Notes: a model not told the origin generated them from the sequence alone. A stretch of DNA of 64,000 nucleotides from Sphingomonas sp. 7/4-4 (GCF_027941955.1 NZ_CP115960.1:1736001-1800000); one strand, 5' to 3'. Positions 43,395-53,713 are shown, numbered from the stretch's first letter. Made by a program: numbers and translations.

Positions 43395-45231
43395 ATGCAG
43401 AACGTAGTATCTTTTTCGACCTTGGCGGAAATTCGCGCCGCATCGACCGGCACCAGCCCGGTCATCTTCCAACAGAGCATCTGGGCATGGACCGCCGGTG
43501 ACTTCACCGGACGCGTCGACGACGTCAATGTGATCAAGTCGGACGCAAATGCCGTGACGGTCGGCGCATGGCTGCGAATGGCAGACACCCGAATCTCGCA
43601 TACTTCGTCCATCGCGGATGCGCGCATCCGTTCGGTGTTCGACAAGCTCGACGAAACCGTGTCAGTGCTCGACTTCGGGGCCGATCCCACCGGCGCCACC
43701 GACAGTACCGACGCGTTCAATCGCGCGCTTTCGGCGGCGCTGCCGACCACCGGGAACGATGATGCTCCGAAGCGCAAGGTCACTGTTCCGCGCGGGCACT
43801 ACAAGATCGGCGCCGGCAACAAGACGGTTTTCGTCCGCAAGGGTCAGCATCTCGCGGGCGAGGGTCTTGGCTGCTTCATCGATTGCCGCGACGCGATCGA
43901 CAATACCAAGCCGCTGATCCGCCTGGGAGCCGGGTCGCTGTACGAGAATGCCGATGGCGGCGATCCCAACGGGCTTGGTTCGCAGATCTCGGGCTTCTGG
44001 TTCCTGGGTGGCCCCGGTGGAGCGCCGATCGTCGATACGTCGCAGCAGGCCGGGTGGTGGATCGACCATTGCTTCTTCACTGCATCCGGCATCGGCGTGC
44101 TTGCGAGCGGTGGCGACGGGCTTCTGCATGGATGCCAGTTCGACCTCGGCCTGAACGGCGTGGTCCTGAAGGAAGCCGGCAACGTCACCGTCTATGGCTG
44201 CAACTTCTACAACAACAACTACGCCGTGCGCGTGCTGGATCAGTGCCGCGACGTCGAGATCAATGGCTGTCACTTCGAGTACCAGCATTATTCGTCGATC
44301 TTCATCGGAAGCGGTACAAGTGCCGCGCTGAACAGCCGCGGCATCGTCGTGCGTGGGAACACGTTCCTCCAGAATACGCAGTGGGAGACGTTTGTCGGGT
44401 TCGTCTCGCTCGGCTGCTCCGATGGCGAGGTGGACATTCTCGGCGGGAACACCTTCCGCAACTGCTACGGCCCGGCGATCCGGGAAACGATCGGTGTCGG
44501 CAACAAAGTGACGATCATCGATGCGATCTTCGACGGCCGCAGGACCTTTACGCATCCCGTATATGGCTATGATCAGTCGACGACGATGAGCGCGGTTGAC
44601 GCCTCCAACATGGATGTCGTCATCAAGTCGTCGGTCTTCCGCCGGCTGCCCGGACAACCCATCGTCTTCGGGGGACGGTCACCACAAAGCTGGCATTGGC
44701 GGATTGCCGCTTCGAGGAAAATAGCGGGGGATCGAGCGAGATCGGCATCGCTAACGCCGCTACGGGCTCGCGCATCGATCTAAGCAACATCCAGGGCGGC
44801 GGTCGTCTGCTCTTCAACCCGCAGGCTACGGTGCCGGTATATTGTCTTGGGCTGAAGGATTGGCTGGATGTGCCGGCAACGAGCGGATCGCGGCGCTTCG
44901 TAAAGGTCCCGGTCCAGCAGTCCCATGTCGTTTCGATCAGCATGAAAGCCAACACCCATCCCGCCGGCAATGCGGACTATCGGAAGGCGTCGCAGTTCAA
45001 GCTCGTCTATGGGCAGGATTACGACGGCTCGATAGCGGTCACGCAAAGCTATCTCGCTGAGACGATCGCGTTTCCGAATATCGGGGGCCGAACAAGATCG
45101 ACTTGACGGCAGAAATCGGTGCCGTCGGCGGCGGTACCTCGGTCGGCGGCCATCTGGGGTCAGGTTTCCTGGCGCTCTCCTGGCCATCCAGCTACGCCAG
45201 CGAGGTGATCGACGTGCAGCTGGAGGTGTAG
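43395..45231 (+). CDS. Pectate-lyase-superfamily right-handed beta-helix protein (tailspike-like), frame broken twice
   Basis: 612 residues after adding one G to each of two G5 runs (near 44675 and 45083). GGAGGT just before the ATG is a strong ribosome-binding site. The N-terminal 85 residues are followed by SVLDFGADPTGATDSTDAFNRAL, the classical start of Pectate_lyase_3 helices. Repeated coils are visible (SGFWFLGG, IDHCFFTASGIGVLASGGDGLLHGCQFDL, VTVYGCNFYNNNYAVRV, VEINGCHFEYQHYSSIF, RGNTFLQN). A beta-sandwich-like C-terminal part ends ASEVIDVQLEV. No signal peptide is present. Such proteins degrade or bind polysaccharide; many are phage tailspikes, but no phage genes surround it. Confidence 0.8.
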
Positions 45232-45290
45232 CCACGGTCGGTTTCTGACTTCCAGACAGTCAGGTCATTCGCCGAGAGATCGCTCCTTGC

Positions 45291-45317
45291 GAGCCCTCCC
45301 CTTCGAAGGGAGGGCTC
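45291..45317. terminator. Hairpin between convergent genes
   Basis: GAGCCCTCCC-CTTCGAA-GGGAGGGCTC, a perfect 10-bp stem between the beta-helix gene stop (45231) and the lipoprotein gene stop (45346). Followed by TTGG only, so it is weak as a U-tract terminator, but it is well placed for both strands. Confidence 0.6.
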
Positions 45318-45345
45318 TTGGCCTGCAAAGTCGCCTGGAGGCCCG

Positions 45346-45717
45346 TTACCGATCCGACCGGCTGACGATGTTGGCGGTGCCGTCCGGCGTGATGCCGATC
45401 ATGTACGCGGCCTTGTCCGAGCAGTTGACGCGCCAGAGCGGTTTGCCGTCCTGATCGGGAAGGCGTTCGGACGACGTCACTTGCTGGCAGGCGATGTCGG
45501 CGTCCAGCAGCGCCCGGATGAAGACGACGTTGCGCTGGCGATCGGACATGCCGAGCACGGCGGCGAGCGCGTTGCCCGGCGCGGCTTCATTGCCGACGGC
45601 ATTGGCCTCGACATCGGCATTGTCGGCCGCGACCGTATTCGCCGGCCCGGTGGGTCCGCATCCTGCGAGCGCCAGCGCCGCGAGCGCCGGCAAGGCAATG
45701 CGCTTGATCATCTGCAC
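45346..45717 (-). CDS. Small hypothetical lipoprotein
   Basis: 123 residues (or 121 from the second Met). MQMIKRIALPALAALALAGC is a lipoprotein signal with lipobox LAGC and Cys20. An Ala/Asn-rich linker follows, then a small domain MSDRQRNVVFIRALLDADIACQQVTSSERL...GKPLWRVNCSDKAAYMIGITPDGTANI with two cysteines that could form a disulfide. No named family is recognised. It is on the same strand as the amidohydrolase genes, about 100 bp downstream of them. Confidence 0.72.
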   Translation of the reverse strand: MQMIKRIALPALAALALAGCGPTGPANTVAADNADVEANAVGNEAAPGNALAAVLGMSDRQRNVVFIRALLDADIACQQVTSSERLPDQDGKPLWRVNCSDKAAYMIGITPDGTANIVSRSDR

Positions 45718-45813
45718 TCTCCCGTTCGCCGGCTGCCGAAAGCGGCGCCGGTCAAAGCTCTGCGGTGCAGCGCCAATGCCGCACCTGTCGTGAAGGTTCC
45801 GGGGCGCGCCCGA

Positions 45814-47124
45814 TCAGTGCTGGTACGCCTTGGGGAGCGGGCCTTCCTTCGGATCCCAATAGCGTTCGCGCAGCCGGGTCTGGCGGCTGGTCATCGGCTG
45901 CTCGACTCCGTCGATGAACACATTCACCGCCGACGTGCCGATCTCCAGCGGATCGCCGTCCCAGATCACGACGTCGCCGCGCCGGCCCGGCTTCAGCGAG
46001 CCCAGTTCGTCGCCCAGCCCCAGTGCTTCCGCCGGCCGCGAAGTGATCGTCGCGAACGCCTCGCCCCAATTGAGCCCGCTCGCGCCGGGAATGCGGCCCA
46101 GTGCGACGAGATTGCCCGCGAACTGCTTTTCCCAGCGCGCCTGCCGCGCCTCGTCCTGGTTGATCGTGCCGATCCCGACGAGCACGCCCGCCGCCTTCAT
46201 CCGGCCGATGTTGGACTGAGTCGCCGCAAGCTGTTCGAAGCTCTCCGGCAGATCGACCAGCGCCGACGCGATCACGGGGACCCCCGCCGCGGCGATCTCG
46301 CGCGCGACGGTCCAGCCCTCGCTGACGCCGACGAGCACCAGCCGGAGCGTGGGCACTTCGCGCTTCAGCCCAAGGATCGTCTGGATGTCGGAAGCACGCT
46401 CGACATGGACGAGCAGCGGCACGCGGCCCTGCACCACCGGCACCAGCGCCTCGGCGTCGGCGCGCGTCAGCAGCGCATCCTTGCCGCGATCGTTGAAGCT
46501 GGCCGGGTTGCGGACATAATCGCGCACCTCGAACAATGCGTTCTTGAGCATCGCATAGGCCGCGGGGCGACTGCCGCCCGCGGCGCGCGCGCCCGCTTCG
46601 CCATATTCCATGAACTGGAAGGCGCGCGGCTTGGCGACCGGGTCCATATCGGCGCCGAGGTCGATCACTGCCCCCTGCCCCGCGAAGATCGAGCCCTTGC
46701 TGTTGTCGGGCGCCACGACCGCGCGAGTCACGCCTTCAAGGCGGTTTATCGCGATCGGGCTGCTCTTCGGGTTGACCGCCGGTGTGACGTCGAGCGCCGC
46801 ATTGAACGGTGAGGTTCCTCCTGACGTGTCGTTGGTTCCGTCGACCGCGTCGACCTCGACGATGCCCATCCGGGTGAAACCGGCGAAGATGCCAGGGGTC
46901 ACCCAGCGACCGCCCGCATCGACGACGCGGGCGCCCGCGGGCGCTGCCACGCCGGCGCCGGCGGCGACGACGCGGCCGTCACGGATCACCACCGTGCCGC
47001 CTTCGGAGGGCCCGGAACCGTCCCCGATCACCAGCTTGGCGTTGGTGATCGCCACGGTCTGCGCGGCGGCGGGGGCGGCAAGTGCGAGCGTCGCGCCCGC
47101 GCAAAGAAGCAGCGTCCTGATCAC
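45814..47124 (-). CDS. Amidohydrolase family protein 2, secreted
   Basis: 436 residues from a GTG at 47124 (VIRTLLLCAGATLALAAPAAAQTVAITNAKLVIGDGSG), a Sec signal. The ATPase-like TIM-barrel frame of metal-dependent amidohydrolases is recognisable by VTPGIFAGFTRMGIVEVDAV (in place of the usual HxH) and the ending GLGDELGSLKPGRRGDVVIWDGDPLEIGT. The usual HxH metal pair after the TPG turn is absent (FAGF), so the metal site may be altered or lost. Its start lies 1 nt past the stop of the upstream amidohydrolase, so the two are coupled and probably work as a pair. Confidence 0.85.
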   Translation of the reverse strand: MIRTLLLCAGATLALAAPAAAQTVAITNAKLVIGDGSGPSEGGTVVIRDGRVVAAGAGVAAPAGARVVDAGGRWVTPGIFAGFTRMGIVEVDAVDGTNDTSGGTSPFNAALDVTPAVNPKSSPIAINRLEGVTRAVVAPDNSKGSIFAGQGAVIDLGADMDPVAKPRAFQFMEYGEAGARAAGGSRPAAYAMLKNALFEVRDYVRNPASFNDRGKDALLTRADAEALVPVVQGRVPLLVHVERASDIQTILGLKREVPTLRLVLVGVSEGWTVAREIAAAGVPVIASALVDLPESFEQLAATQSNIGRMKAAGVLVGIGTINQDEARQARWEKQFAGNLVALGRIPGASGLNWGEAFATITSRPAEALGLGDELGSLKPGRRGDVVIWDGDPLEIGTSAVNVFIDGVEQPMTSRQTRLRERYWDPKEGPLPKAYQH

Positions 47125-47125
47125 T

Positions 47126-48531
47126 TCACATCCCCTCGCCCGGCTGGCCCAGTTCGAAATCGGAAACCGGCCGCAGCTTCGGGTTGTTCGCATCATAGAG
47201 CAAAGCGCCGTCGACCCAGACCATTTGCGGGCGGGTGTAGACGCTGAACGGATTGCCGTTCCACAGCACGACGTCGGCCATCTTGCCGGGCTTGAGGCTG
47301 CCGGTCCTGTCGGCGATGCCGAGCGCCTTGGCGGGGTTGATCGCCAGCCAGCGCCAGGCGGCGGCTTCCGATATGTCGAAGCCGGCTTTCCTGCCCGATG
47401 CACGCGCCTTGGCCACTTCCTGGTTGAGCCGCTGGATGCCGTTGCCGTCGTCCGAATGGATCATCGCGCAGGCGCCTTCCTTTTCGAGGATAGCGAGGTT
47501 CTCGGGGACCGCGTCATACGCTTCCATCTTGAAGCCGTACCAATCGGCCCACACCGCGGCGCAGGTGTTGTTGGCCTTGAGAAGATCGGCGATCTTATAG
47601 GCCTCCACTGCGTGGTGGAACGCCGTCACATGGTAGCCGAACTCCTTCGCCATATCCATGACGACGGCCATTTCGTCGGCGCGGTAGCAATGGTTCTGGA
47701 CGAGGATTTCGCCCTCGAGCACGCCGCGCAACGTATCCATGGCGAGGTCGCGGGTCGGGGCCTCGCCGCCTTTGTCCTCATATTTGTCCCAGCGGCGCTT
47801 ATACTCGACCGCCTTGGCCCAGGTCGCGCGATCCACCGCGATGTTGCCCATCCGGGTCGACGGAGCGCGCCCCTTTCCGCCGTAGACGCGCTTCGGATTC
47901 TCGCCGCACGCCATCTTCAGGCCGTACGGCGCGCCGGGGAACTTCATCCCCTGCATCGTCCGGGCATAGACGTTCTTCACGGTCACCGATCGGCCGCCGA
48001 ACAGATTGGCCGAACCGGGCAAGATCTGCAGCGTCGTCACGCCGCCATTGGCGAGCGCGCGGCCGAAGCCGGGATCCTGCGGCCACACGCTGTGCTCGGC
48101 CCAGACCTCGGGGGTGACCGGCGAGGTCATCTCGTTGCCGTCCGAATTCGCTTCGACGCCCGGCGAGGGATAGTCGCCGAGATGGCTGTGGATGTCGATC
48201 ACGCCGGGGGTCAGATATTTGCCGCGGCCGTCGATCACGGTCACGTCCGATCCTGCATTCACCGTCTGCCCCACTTCGACGATCTTGCCGTCGCGGAAGA
48301 GCGCCGAGCCATTGTCGATTCGTCCCCCTCGCCGTCGAAGATGGTGACGTTGGTCACCAGCGTCGGCGCGCCCGGATAGGCGTGATAGGTGGAGGAAAGG
48401 GATCGTGCGAATAGCCCTTCCCCTTGCCCGGGCCGCTGGCGGTCGAGCCGACGCTCTCGGGTTTGCTGTCACTGGCTGCGCAGCCCGCCAGCATGGCGGC
48501 CGCGCCGGCGATCAGGATGGAACGAGATCAA
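47126..48531 (-). CDS. Amidohydrolase family lipoprotein 1, frame broken at N-terminus
   Basis: About 468 residues after repair. I place the start at a TTG (48531) with AAGGAG 6 nt upstream, giving LISF-ILIAGAAAMLAGCAASDS, a lipobox with Cys; this needs one base removed near 48525. Further breaks are at about 48395 (C run) and 48322 (G5 run). The body has TNVTIFDGEG, YLTPGVIDIHSHLGDYPSPG (intact HxH metal motif), FHHAVEAYKIADLL, HSDDGNGIQRLN and SLKPGKMADVVLWNGNPFSVYTRPQMVWVDG. It is periplasm-anchored and imidazolonepropionase/dipeptidase-like. The substrate is unknown. Confidence 0.82.
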
Positions 48532-48727
48532 CCGCGTCTCCTTCGTGCGCCCGATGATCCGCGGCGAGGATCGCCTGCCCGGGCGATGCTTGATCGCCGC
48601 CGGAAGCGGGTTTGGCAAGCGCGGCGCGCATGTCCGTGTCCGGAATGGCACTATCGCATTTGAACTTCGCACAAGGGGCGCTAGGAACATCGGAGCGAAG
48701 GCGCCTCCTTCGAGTAGCGAGTAAACG

Positions 48728-51436
48728 TTGCACGACAGATCACCTTCTGCCTCGGCGCCGACGACACCGCCTCCTACGGCAAGAAATGTCGCGGCGAGCC
48801 TTGTTGCGCTCGCGGCTCTGTGCAGTCTGATCGCCTTCGCCGGATGGATGTTCGATGTTCCCGCACTTCGCGGGTTCGGCTTCGACGATTTCCCGATCTG
48901 GCCGCTCACTGCGATCGGCTATTTCTGCCTCGCATGCGGCTTTCTCGCATCGATATTCGATCGGGATCGTCTCGCTTCGATGTTCTGGCTCGTGCCGCTG
49001 CTGATCGCACTGGCTTCGATCCTCCAGAATGCGCTCGCCATGGATTTCGGCACCGATCGCCTGTTTTTCTGGAATCTGGTGTCGACCTATGAAGCACCGC
49101 ATCCCGGCAGACCCGGGCCCAGCCCCACCACGATCTTCGTCCTCCTCGCCACGGCCGGCTATGGCGTGCGGGTGCGCAAATGGCTGTCGGGCGACGCCAG
49201 CAGCCTGATCGCAGCGATCACGCTCGCGCTGACCGCGGCCACGGCAATGCTCGTCCTGTTCTCGAGCCCGACCAACACGGCGGTGCAGATCTTCTCGGTC
49301 TCGCTGCCCGCGGCCATCGCGACTCTGTTGCTGGCGATCGCCTTCCTCATTCTTCACAGCAGATTGCTGTGGATCCGGTCGCTGACGATGCGGAGCGGCG
49401 ACTGGCGCATCATCCGTATCCTGGTGCCCGTCGCAGTGATCGTGCCGGTGGTACCGTCAATCCTGGAATTGGTGATCGGACGCTATGGTCTGCTGCCCCC
49501 GCTGGCATCAGAGGCGTTGGTCGCGCTCTGCAACATCCTGATCGTGGCGCTCGTGGCTTATTGGGCCGTCATCCGGGTCGCGCACGGACAAGCGGCGATG
49601 GGGGAATTGAGCCAGGCCCTCGATCATACGACGGTCGTCCTGACGACGCCGGAGGGACGCATCACCCACTGGTCGGCCGGATGCGAACAGCTCTACGGCT
49701 GGTCGTCGGGCGAGGCGCTCGCGCAGAACAAATACCTGTTGCTGCGTTCGCAGTGCCGCCTCGACTCCGCGACGCGCGGCAATCGCGCGGACGGGTACGA
49801 GCTGGTGGAAATCTGCCGTGACGGGCGCGAGATCTCGGTCCTCGAGCGCACGCATCAGGTCGAGAGCCCGGGAGGCCCTTCCGTCGTCCTCCTCAAAGTC
49901 ACCGACATTACCCAGCGCGTTGCGGCGGTGGAAGCGTTGAAGGTCAGCCAAGAACGGCTGGCGCTGGCCACCTCCGCCCACGAACTCGGCGTCTTCGAAT
50001 GGGATGTGCCGAGCGGCAGGCTGGAATGGTCGCCCGGCACCGAGCAGCGCCTTGGTCTCCTCCCCGGCACCTTGTCCGATTTCGAGAACTGGCGCACGCG
50101 GGTCGAGCCTGAGGACGTCCAGGATATTCTCGAGACGCTCGCGCGCACCGTCCGCGACCGGGCCGACAAGTTCAGTTTTCGATATCGGTTCCTGGAATCG
50201 CAGGGCGGCGTGCGCGCCGTGGAAGGCTCGTCGCGGGCCTTTTACGACGCCGAGGGCAATCTGGTGCGCGCGGTCGGCGTCATACTCGACGTAACCCAAC
50301 GCGAGGAGCGCGAGTCGGCGCTCCGCCGGCGCGAGGCGCAGCTTCGCTCGGTGCTCGAGACGGTCCCGGACGCGATGGTGGTGCTCGACGAGCACGGCAC
50401 GATCATGCAGTTCAGCACCGCGGCGGAAGAGCTCTGGGGATATCGCGCGGCGGACGTGCTCGGCCGATCGGCACAGATGCTCGTCCCCGCCGACCGGCGT
50501 GCGATGCACATGGCCTCATTGAACCGCTATGTGAAGACCGGCGAAGGGATCATCGGCGAGGTGCTGAACAGCATCGCCGAGGCGGCGGACGGCCGCCGCT
50601 TCCCGATCGAATTGCGCACCGGCGTCGCGCGCAGCGACGGCCAGACGCTTTTGACCGTGTTCGTGCGCAACCTTGCGAAACAGCTCGCCACCGAAGAGCG
50701 CCTGAGCGAACTCAGCGCCGAGATCGCGCATGTCTCGCGCCAGAGCGCGATGAGCGAGCTGGCGGCGGACCTGGCGCATGAACTCAATCAGCCGCTGAGC
50801 GCCACGTCCAACTTCCTCGCCGCCGCACGCATGTTGATCGAGAAGGGCGAGAGCGGCGAGCGCATCCTCGAACTGCTCCGCATGGGCTCCGAACAGACCC
50901 AGCGCGCGGGAGAAATCATCCGGCGAATGCGGGCATTCATGGCTCGTGGAGAAGTCGAGATGCGCACCGAGTCAGTCGAACGCACGGTTCGTGATGCTGT
51001 CGATCTGGTATTGGTCGGAACGGGGCAGTTCCATATCCGGGTAAGCTACGAGTTGGATGCGGAAGCGCCCTTTATCTTTGCGGACCGGATTCAAGTACAG
51101 CAGGTTCTCGTTAACCTTCTTCGCAATTCCATGGAAGCTTTGCGGACTTCGGGGCCGCAGGATCGTAACATCACGATTTCTTCCCGTAAGCTCAACGATC
51201 AGATGGTCGAAATTCTGGTCAGCGATTCTGGACCCGGAATTCCCTCTCATGTGTTGGAACAACTATTCTCACGCTTCACCTCAACCAAAGGCAGCGGAGG
51301 AGGAATGGGTATTGGGCTTTCGATCAGCAAGCGTATCATCGAGGCACATGGCGGGACACTGAGCGCGGAAAACCGGCCCGAGGGAGGAGCCAGCTTCCGT
51401 TTCACTCTGCCCGCCATAGAGGAGGGTGTAGAATAG
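48728..51436 (+). CDS. Membrane sensor histidine kinase with multiple PAS domains (FixL-like)
   Basis: 902 residues starting at a TTG. About eight N-terminal membrane helices (1-285) are followed by three PAS/PAC units: 290-400 (VLTTPEGRITHWSAGCEQLYGW), 405-525 (a PAS_3-type FEWDVPSGRLEWSPGT) and 530-650 (VVLDEHGTIMQFSTAAEELWGY). The phospho-acceptor is ELAADLAHELNQPLSATSNFL, then HATPase motifs VLVNLLRNSMEAL, DSGPGIP and GGGMGIGLSISKRII. The FixL-type histidine region and adjacent FixJ-like regulator suggest redox or light control, but no haem-binding His is assigned. The last 500 bp use far less GC at third codon positions. Confidence 0.9.
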   Translation: MHDRSPSASAPTTPPPTARNVAASLVALAALCSLIAFAGWMFDVPALRGFGFDDFPIWPLTAIGYFCLACGFLASIFDRDRLASMFWLVPLLIALASILQNALAMDFGTDRLFFWNLVSTYEAPHPGRPGPSPTTIFVLLATAGYGVRVRKWLSGDASSLIAAITLALTAATAMLVLFSSPTNTAVQIFSVSLPAAIATLLLAIAFLILHSRLLWIRSLTMRSGDWRIIRILVPVAVIVPVVPSILELVIGRYGLLPPLASEALVALCNILIVALVAYWAVIRVAHGQAAMGELSQALDHTTVVLTTPEGRITHWSAGCEQLYGWSSGEALAQNKYLLLRSQCRLDSATRGNRADGYELVEICRDGREISVLERTHQVESPGGPSVVLLKVTDITQRVAAVEALKVSQERLALATSAHELGVFEWDVPSGRLEWSPGTEQRLGLLPGTLSDFENWRTRVEPEDVQDILETLARTVRDRADKFSFRYRFLESQGGVRAVEGSSRAFYDAEGNLVRAVGVILDVTQREERESALRRREAQLRSVLETVPDAMVVLDEHGTIMQFSTAAEELWGYRAADVLGRSAQMLVPADRRAMHMASLNRYVKTGEGIIGEVLNSIAEAADGRRFPIELRTGVARSDGQTLLTVFVRNLAKQLATEERLSELSAEIAHVSRQSAMSELAADLAHELNQPLSATSNFLAAARMLIEKGESGERILELLRMGSEQTQRAGEIIRRMRAFMARGEVEMRTESVERTVRDAVDLVLVGTGQFHIRVSYELDAEAPFIFADRIQVQQVLVNLLRNSMEALRTSGPQDRNITISSRKLNDQMVEILVSDSGPGIPSHVLEQLFSRFTSTKGSGGGMGIGLSISKRIIEAHGGTLSAENRPEGGASFRFTLPAIEEGVE

Positions 51437-51437
51437 G

Positions 51438-52052
51438 ATGAGCAGAACGATCTACATCGTGGACGATGATGATGCCGTCCGCGCCTCGCTCCACAGCCTT
51501 TTGTCGATACGCCAGGATCTGATCGTCCGGGGGTTTCGCTCGGGCGACGCCTTCCTCCACGACGTGAACGAGCTCGATCCCGGCGTGCTGCTGCTCGATT
51601 TTCATATGCCCGGCGCCACTGGCCTCGACGTGTTGACCGCGCTCGACGGCAGCCCCCGCTTCGTGCCGATCGTCCTCACCGGCCAGGGCAATGTCGGGCT
51701 CGCCGTCCAGGCGATGAAGGCCGGCGCACTCGATTTCATCGAGAAGCCTTACGAGGCGGAGACGCTGCTCCAGCTGATCGATAACGCCTTCGCCCGGCTC
51801 GAAGAGGACAATGAAGCCGCGAACCGCATCGGTGCCGCCGAGGCGAAGATCGCCAAGCTCTCGCCGCGCGAGACCGATGTTCTCAAGGGGCTGATCGAAG
51901 GTAGATCGAACAAGATCATCGCCTATGAGCTCGACATCAGCCCCCGCACGGTGGAGATTTATCGCGCCAATCTGATGGAGAAGCTCGAAGTGCGCAGCCT
52001 CTCGGAAGCGCTGCGCATCGCGTTCGCGGCGGGGCTGTTTCCGAAGAACTGA
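51438..52052 (+). CDS. FixJ/LuxR-type response regulator
   Basis: 204 residues, 1 bp after the kinase stop. Receiver domain with acidic VDDDDAV, phospho-Asp54 (VLLLDFHMPG), Thr in VLTGQGNVGLAVQAMKAGALDFIEKPY, and Lys. A C-terminal LuxR HTH (LSPRETDVLKGLIEGRSNKIIAYELDISPRTVEIYRANLMEKLEVRSL) follows, as in FixJ. It forms a two-component pair with the kinase. Target genes are not identifiable from sequence; the porin gene converges and is not obviously controlled. Confidence 0.93.
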   Translation: MSRTIYIVDDDDAVRASLHSLLSIRQDLIVRGFRSGDAFLHDVNELDPGVLLLDFHMPGATGLDVLTALDGSPRFVPIVLTGQGNVGLAVQAMKAGALDFIEKPYEAETLLQLIDNAFARLEEDNEAANRIGAAEAKIAKLSPRETDVLKGLIEGRSNKIIAYELDISPRTVEIYRANLMEKLEVRSLSEALRIAFAAGLFPKN

Positions 52053-52067
52053 GGCCGCCCGGTCCGT

Positions 52068-53450
52068 TCAGAAGCTCGCGGCGAGGTCCACATAGGCGTA
52101 GCGCGTGTCGCCCGTCGCAGGGGCATTGGGTGCATCCTCGAGGAAGTGGCCCTTGGCCAGCCAGGCGCCGCCGACCTCGAGCCGCAGCCGTTCCGGAACC
52201 AGCCAGCGGCGCGCGCGCGCCTCGATCTGCGTTCCGGCAAAGCGCCCGGAGGCGCCTTTACGATCGCGCACGCCGGTGGAGCCAAAGCTGTCGGTCGCCT
52301 GCGCCAACCACAGCCCACGCAGCGAAGTCATAAAGTCGAGCCGCTTCGAAGGCTTGGCCTCGAGCCGCAGGCCCGGCGAGACCAGGTTCGCACGACCCAC
52401 CGGACCATAAAGCGCGACCGGACCGAAGTCCGCGCGACGCGCGCCGAACAGCGTGTCGAACCGGCCCCAGGTCCCGGCATCGCGGCCGTCGCCCGAGGCA
52501 TAGTCGAACATCGCCGAGATGCGGGGCGTCCAGCCCTTGGCGACGGTCCATCCGCCTTCGACATGCGCGAAGCCGGCACGGACATCGAGATCGCGGATGT
52601 CACTGGCAGCACTCGTCGCACGGACGGTACCCCATTGCCACGCACCCTCGCCTTCGAAATCGAATCGGCCCCTGGCCGGCGCGCGGCGCAGGCGCATGCC
52701 GGCCGTGACGAGATGGCGGTTGCGCGTCAGCCGCGTCGTGCGATCATCCTCGGCAAGGCGGTATCCGTAAGCTTCGGCACTGACATTGCCGAACGCCTTG
52801 GCCAGCATCGCGCTGGCGCCGAAGAAGGTCAGGTTCCCGCCGGCGCGATCGAGTTCGACCGCATTGTCCTCGATCCCCGCCACATCGTCGGGAAGCGTCG
52901 AGAACGGCTTTGCCCAGAATGCGACGATCCGGTCCTTGCCCTTGCTGCGCCAGTCGACGAGGCCGCCGAGATAGGACGGAACGGTGTTGGGGAAGTCGGT
53001 GCGGCCGACGAGGCGGCTCGAACCAATGTCGAGCGACCAGCGCCCGGCCGTGACCGTCGCGGTCGCGCCCTTCGCGAGAACGTTGGAGGCGCGATAGGCG
53101 ACATATGCCTGCACGGGCTCGATCGCGTCGATTTCGCCGGTCCGCACCGACGAGCCGTCGCGCTGGCCATAGCCGCGCGCATCGACGATCTCGCCCCCGA
53201 TCGCGAGCGCCCCAAGCTCGGCCTTCGCCGCTATCGTGGTGCGGAACGAGACGAAAACGTCGTCGGCAGGCACGTTGGAGCGGAACTGGCCACCGATCGC
53301 CTCGAAACGCGCACGCGTGGTGGCGTCGATGCTCAGCTGGACACTATCCCCCTTCTCTCCCGCGGCCTGCCCATAAGCAGGCAGCGCCGCCATGGCGCAG
53401 AAGCCCAGAAGCGCGCCGCGCAAGGCGAGCGAAGGGAAGATCGAATTCAC
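52068..53450 (-). CDS. Alginate-export-family (AlgE-like) outer-membrane porin
   Basis: 460 residues. The signal ALLGFCAMAALPAYGQA is followed by alternating beta-strand segments throughout and a terminal Phe (YAYVDLAASF), the usual outer-membrane signal for BAM. ATVTAGRWSLDIGSSRLVGRTDFPN, VAFWAKPFSTLPDDV and WTPRISAMFDYASGDG match the alginate_exp family of 18-strand barrels that export or take up polysaccharide or aromatic compounds. The substrate is unknown. It ends 15 bp from the convergent fixJ-like stop. Confidence 0.82.
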   Translation of the reverse strand: MNSIFPSLALRGALLGFCAMAALPAYGQAAGEKGDSVQLSIDATTRARFEAIGGQFRSNVPADDVFVSFRTTIAAKAELGALAIGGEIVDARGYGQRDGSSVRTGEIDAIEPVQAYVAYRASNVLAKGATATVTAGRWSLDIGSSRLVGRTDFPNTVPSYLGGLVDWRSKGKDRIVAFWAKPFSTLPDDVAGIEDNAVELDRAGGNLTFFGASAMLAKAFGNVSAEAYGYRLAEDDRTTRLTRNRHLVTAGMRLRRAPARGRFDFEGEGAWQWGTVRATSAASDIRDLDVRAGFAHVEGGWTVAKGWTPRISAMFDYASGDGRDAGTWGRFDTLFGARRADFGPVALYGPVGRANLVSPGLRLEAKPSKRLDFMTSLRGLWLAQATDSFGSTGVRDRKGASGRFAGTQIEARARRWLVPERLRLEVGGAWLAKGHFLEDAPNAPATGDTRYAYVDLAASF

Positions 53451-53713
53451 TGCAAGCTCCGGGAATAAAGAAGGACCGATCCCCCTTTATAGGCGTGGCG
53501 ACCCCGGCCGGTGCGGCGCGGCGCCGAACTGATCCTCGCAGGCCCGCGCGAAAAGGGCCCGCGCCGAGGCGGCGCGCCTCGCCCATCCGGAAAAATCCTG
53601 AGGCATGGATCCGTCCGGCTACCGACCTCCGGGCCGGACCCATCCTCTATAAGATATTGAATCCATCCCGCACGCAGCGCGCTGCACGCGCCTGATACAG
53701 AAAAGGCTATCCT

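Noticed and set aside
43395..45231. Prophage around the tailspike-like gene
   Set aside because: The flanking genes are PhoX-like, a small lipoprotein and amidohydrolases, with no structural or replication phage genes.
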